Assembly (NCBI GenBank): GCA_947581795.1
Contig: CANPVS010000001.1
Location: 62,001-126,000 of the forward strand
DNA length: 64,000 bases
Reading direction: 5' to 3'
From: an uncultured Oscillospiraceae bacterium
GTDB lineage: Bacteria; Bacillota; Clostridia; Oscillospirales; Oscillospiraceae
Part shown: one piece after another, positions 61,701-64,000 of the stretch
Position numbering within the stretch: position 1 is the stretch's first letter
Layout of the letters: each line of letters starts with the position of its first letter
Translations under genes and position numbers: made by a program
Notes under the pieces: model-generated
What the model saw: the letters and a program-made list of their open reading frames with translations, nothing else
What the model was told of the DNA's origin: nothing
Database searches by the model: none

Positions 61701-62968
61701 TCCTGAATAAGGCTTACAACGCCCTGAAGAAGAACGATGTGGGCACCGCCCGCGCCGCTCTGCAGGCTGTTATCGACAAGGCTACCGCCGAGGCCGAGAA
61801 CAACCACACCGACGAGTTCAAGGCTGAGCTGAGCACCGCTCTTGAGGCCGCCGAGAAGGCTGCCAAGGAAGCCACTACCGTGGAGGCCCTTGAGAAAGCT
61901 CAGGCTGACCTGCAGGCCGTCCTGGACAAGGCCGCCGCCGATACGGCCGCGAAGGATCTGGCCGACGAGAAGGCCATTCTGGAGGCCGCTATCACCGATG
62001 CCGAGGCTGAGGCCGCGAAGAGCCACACCTCTACCTTCAAAGCCGCTCTGGACGAGGCCATCGCTGCCGCGAAGAAGGTCGTCGAGGAGGCTGCCACCGT
62101 TGAGGCGGTGAAGGAAGGCGAGACCGCTCTGGCCGCCGCTCTCGTGGGCGCCGCCGAAGACACCGAGACTCTGGCCACCCTGCAGAAGGCTCTGAAGGAG
62201 CAGATCGACTTGGCTCTGGCCGAGCAGGCTCCTGAAAATGGCCACTCCAACGAGTACCTGACTGAGCTGACCGTCGTGATCGCCGCTGGCATCGCCGCTC
62301 AGAGCTCCACTGTGACGGCCGACATCCAGGCCGCTACCCGCAACATCGCCGCCCTGCTGCTGAAGGCTGCCGACGATACCGCGAAGAAGGCCGCTTATGA
62401 CGCCGCGAAGGCCGATTTGGCCAAGGCGAAGGAAGAGGCCGCGGCTGTTGACGCGAGCAAGTGGACGAAGGAGTCCTACGCGGCTGTTCAGGCTGCCCTG
62501 ACGGCTGCCAACGCGCTGCCCGAGACCGCTGGCACCGATGAGATGGTCAATGCCGCGAAGGCGATCCGCGACGCGATCGCGAAGCTGATCGACAAGTCCA
62601 CCGTACCCGGCGCTCCCGCGTCCGGCACCGGTTGGGTCGTGTTCGACGGTGATTACTACTACTACAGAGACGGCAAGCTCGTGACCGGGTGGATCTTCAC
62701 CGGCTCCAAGCACGGCCTGTGGTACTACACCGACTCTGACGGCAAGCTGGTCACCGGCTTCCAGCAGGTCACCGGAACGAAGTACGACGGCTGGTACTAC
62801 TTCCAGCCCAGCAATGAGAACGGCTGCATCGGCGCGGTCCTGTCCGGCTGGCAGCAGGTTCCCGGGTTTGGCTGGGGTTACTTCAGCACGCAGCACAACG
62901 GTCACTGGGGCGCTTGCACCTACACCGACGTGCAGGGCGACTACGTGAACTATCAGCCCGTCAAGTAA
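58787..62968 (+). CDS. Large secreted FIVAR-repeat protein with C-terminal glucan-binding repeats
   Basis: A 1,393-residue exported protein. A signal peptide (about 1-24, cut near ALAADE) is followed by an acidic Glu/Val/Pro linker, a long region of unknown fold (about 80-760), then from about 900 a series of alpha-helical FIVAR-type repeats (EEAIAAAEKLIEADYTVDTW, ALEQALASAKAVV, and similar), and finally three wall-binding repeats (YYYYRDGKLVTGW, LWYYTDSDGKLVTGF, WYYFQPSNENGC). It is probably an abundant surface or adhesion protein: codon use is strongly biased and a strong ribosome site and terminator flank it. Its end repeats resemble those of the protein at 27039. Confidence 0.85.
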   Translation: MTKRMLSLLLALVMTLSLCVPALAADEFEAETVTEVEEQAPEAPVEPEAPEAEVVEEPVVEEEAVEAPEAVAALVEEEEEDLPLLVKLGVVTKEAHYRLWKDVQKVEELGLEAKVKNHEVRCVSFDLNDKILADMFTNYLRDPEAYYPFKNATGDEAAKTDFLSVLGNARTLEEGIDGVEVALTVNTATVEATAAALESFLPGGKNELVDDIYTADGLRMTYLNMNQLAKLITSYWHYKYNDTPAGAKLGSTITLTLGSVWAHAYQLEYRAALEKATEAFVRLKYDDDVFGASYVDYKNAVDLALQALAMESEAWKPGDAEMAEVNNAIAGAPYNKDLYNTTRYGLGTNTTGANASTGAQTWEKFNEDTGYLGAVKALKADKTTATVEFAPGTTMWEVYEKVEALKQHDAAAGEPTLEYMDGSAAKASDKTVSLKFKVNAFKGFTATDQIVDGYQYAIAFHVKNAAGIDTWKQYGSSNKPYEEGKMPEATAFKLLIGDGLCSTWGTGTATVTLTNLESADFAATDKVIVHVYVNKNVNPAENAADAAANGDWEEIDVYSFTIGELVTATSDMPYFGYIKPQANYNCEGWFNADHWVVDAYSAKARNTNTLVGHTNNLLSPDIFGTFGEEKGVFIQIFGNNEFDAWAAHEKGYAIRMAVLDKDGKAVITKPFEMRIDSSSGHCFALSKEEDAVLKKGTYTVVIQYCPEDKVDTAVWETLTNAGSATFTIGSLGDWGSAKYVPNAKTILAAAKILDPIDYKIAYGHGSELAGTTEEAKVADAIGLIKKAVAAMEDLFKDPTAGNTMTNHNKVCQANNRMVSSVGDIILVCSYLEKKNADLKPMAELLANAEKEVGPTYQTQDEGTPKYIFTTYGKLKETMKQAEALINQGAVKALQSEVNKVAAALEADIAALEPIDEIDKAGLEEAIAAAEKLIEADYTVDTWHALEQALASAKAVVAKDNVTQAQLTNAADILNKAYNALKKNDVGTARAALQAVIDKATAEAENNHTDEFKAELSTALEAAEKAAKEATTVEALEKAQADLQAVLDKAAADTAAKDLADEKAILEAAITDAEAEAAKSHTSTFKAALDEAIAAAKKVVEEAATVEAVKEGETALAAALVGAAEDTETLATLQKALKEQIDLALAEQAPENGHSNEYLTELTVVIAAGIAAQSSTVTADIQAATRNIAALLLKAADDTAKKAAYDAAKADLAKAKEEAAAVDASKWTKESYAAVQAALTAANALPETAGTDEMVNAAKAIRDAIAKLIDKSTVPGAPASGTGWVVFDGDYYYYRDGKLVTGWIFTGSKHGLWYYTDSDGKLVTGFQQVTGTKYDGWYYFQPSNENGCIGAVLSGWQQVPGFGWGYFSTQHNGHWGACTYTDVQGDYVNYQPVK

Positions 62969-63006
62969 GACAACACCGGGTAAACCAAACATAGCAACCT
63001 AATGGA

Positions 63007-63036
63007 GGGAGCAGGGTCTCTGGCCCTGCTCCCTTT
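63007..63036 (+). terminator. Terminator of the FIVAR gene
   Basis: A 10-bp stem GGGAGCAGGG/CCCTGCTCCC (63007-63016, 63024-63033) followed by TTTC. Confidence 0.8.
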
Positions 63037-63039
63037 CAA

Positions 63040-63153
63040 GTCAGAAGAGCTTTGAAGATTCGAGGCTCCGGCGAGCCAGATCCTCTCATCGGTCAAAGCT
63101 CTTCTTCCTTCTCCCCACGCGACCCGCTGCGCTGGGCTCGCGCGGGGACCCCA
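63040..63153 (-). repeat. E2 repeat copy before the recombinase-like gene
   Basis: Minus strand TGGGGTCCCCGCGCGAGCCC, GGGTCGCGTGGGGAGAAGG, then AGAGCTTTGACC...CTTCAAAGCTCTTCTGAC. The first module is nearly identical to the copy inside sfsA, 51 kb away. Confidence 0.85.
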
Positions 63154-63184
63154 GAAAATGCGATACTCCATAAGGAGGCGGAAT

Positions 63185-64000
63185 CATGGATACAATCAGA
63201 GTGACGACCAGCCCGCGGGTGACGCGGCGGGAAGAGGGCGTCCCCATGACAGAGGAGAATATCCGGGGATTTTTGGACTACCTGCTGGAAAGCGGCCGGA
63301 CGGCGGACACGGTGGAACGCTATCGCCGTGAGCTGGAGCGGCTGGCCCATGCGCTGCCCGAGGACGGGCGCATCCGGCGTGGTACCCTGGAAGCCTGCCG
63401 GGAGGCGCTGCTGGCGGAGGGGTTCGCGCCCCGGACGGCCAATATCCATATCTCCGCCGCCAACTCCTATGTGGAGTACATGGGCCACCGGGAGTACCAG
63501 CTGCGGGACACGCTGGAGACGGAGGCGTCCGTGGCTCCGGAGCTGACCCGGAACGAGTACATACATCTGCTGCAGACGGCGCAGCTGTTGGGCCGGGAGA
63601 GAGTATATCTGCTGATCAAGGTGTTCGCCAACGCGGACCTGCCGGTGCAGGAGCTGCCGAAGATCACGGCGGAGGCGGCGAAAGCGGGGCAGGCAGTGAT
63701 AGGCGAGGGGAAGAGCCGGAAGCTGATCCGGCTGCCCAAGTGCCTGTGCCAGGAGATCACCTCCTATGCCGAGCGGAACGGGATAAAAGAGGGCCCGGTG
63801 TTCCTGACGAAGGACCGGACGCCGATGGATAGGACGTCGGTGACCAGCTCGATCCGGGAGCTGTGCGCTGTGGCGAAGATCCCGGCGGAGAAGGGGAACC
63901 CCCGGTGCCTGCGGAAGCTGTACCAGGCGGGGCGGAAGGCCATCGAGGACAACGTGGCCATGCTGGTGGAGCAGGCCCTGGAGCGGCAGATGGACGAGGA
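63185..64000 (+). CDS. Degenerate tyrosine-recombinase-like protein, 3' end outside window
   Basis: At least 272 residues; the frame is open to the right edge. The layout follows a tyrosine recombinase: SAM-like domain (about 22-100, with NIRGFLDYLLESGRTADTVERYRREL) and a catalytic-fold domain. Yet the first catalytic Arg is missing (FANADLPVQEL where TGLRVSEL is expected) and the HxxR box reads RCLRKLYQ; the His-box and Tyr are not evident before the edge. AAGGAGGCGG lies before the ATG at 63185. It is probably catalytically dead, perhaps a DNA-binding regulator. Confidence 0.65.

Noticed and set aside
58769..62992. A 1,407-codon minus-strand open frame opposite the FIVAR gene
   Set aside because: It mirrors the biased codons of the plus-strand gene, which has a signal peptide, known repeats, a ribosome site and a terminator. 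The antisense product has no recognisable domain.

Overview
The window looks like the chromosome of a GC-rich gut clostridium of the Oscillospiraceae type (Flavonifractor/Intestinimonas/Oscillibacter-like). This is inferred from strong AGGAGG ribosome sites, TTGACA-N17-TATAAT promoters, a Firmicutes recJ-rel-dtd-hydrolase order, DUF4358 and SGNH surface proteins, FIVAR and glucan-binding-repeat proteins, and dispersed palindromic repeats. No rRNA or species marker is present, so the genus is not settled.

Layout. 1-4,836 (minus): recJ, rel, dtd and the start of an MBL-fold hydrolase behind one promoter. 5,051-12,188 (plus): SGNH hydrolase, DUF4358 lipoprotein, a five-gene Opp/Dpp-type ABC transporter and sfsA, which carries an in-frame repeat insertion. 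12,192-14,040: repeats and an MFS transporter. 14,050-17,761 (minus): yfbR, glyS, a small membrane protein and a degenerate NAD+ synthetase-like protein. 17,766-21,642: an O-antigen-ligase-like membrane protein and a large Thr/Pro-rich membrane-anchored protein.

21,783-21,935 holds tRNA-Asp and tRNA-Thr. The 3' part of tRNA-Thr recurs at 44,069-44,121 as a 53-bp perfect direct repeat, bounding a 22.2-kb integrated element. It carries a tyrosine integrase, a probable excisionase, a phage-type replication pair, several unknown proteins, two similar small-RNA candidates, an XRE regulator with an ImmA/IrrE-Fic fusion, and a complete phosphate cassette (pstSCAB-phoU, response regulator, kinase, Na+/Pi transporter) with repeated Pho boxes. 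AAAAGACACAC direct repeats just inside both ends look like integrase arm sites. A serine-recombinase remnant and a tRNA(CAU) 3' fragment inside it suggest layered integrations.

45,172-57,300 (minus) is one tightly packed apparent operon of eleven genes: two copies of a module (small charged protein plus Hsp70-like ATPase), a HerA/FtsK-type ATPase, a one-pass membrane protein, a C39-peptidase-like protein, an unknown protein, a LytTR regulator, a Rel-like HD hydrolase and a metallophosphoesterase. I recognise the parts but not the assembly; it is the best candidate here for an undescribed system. 57,610-64,000 (plus) holds a tyrosine recombinase, a 1,393-residue secreted FIVAR protein with glucan-binding repeats, and a degenerate recombinase-like protein cut by the window end.

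Two interspersed repeat families occur: R1 (three copies) and E2 (four copies, one inside sfsA and one nested inside an R1 copy). E2 stems change on both arms together between copies, so the fold rather than the sequence is kept. No CRISPR array, IS transposase or rRNA was seen.
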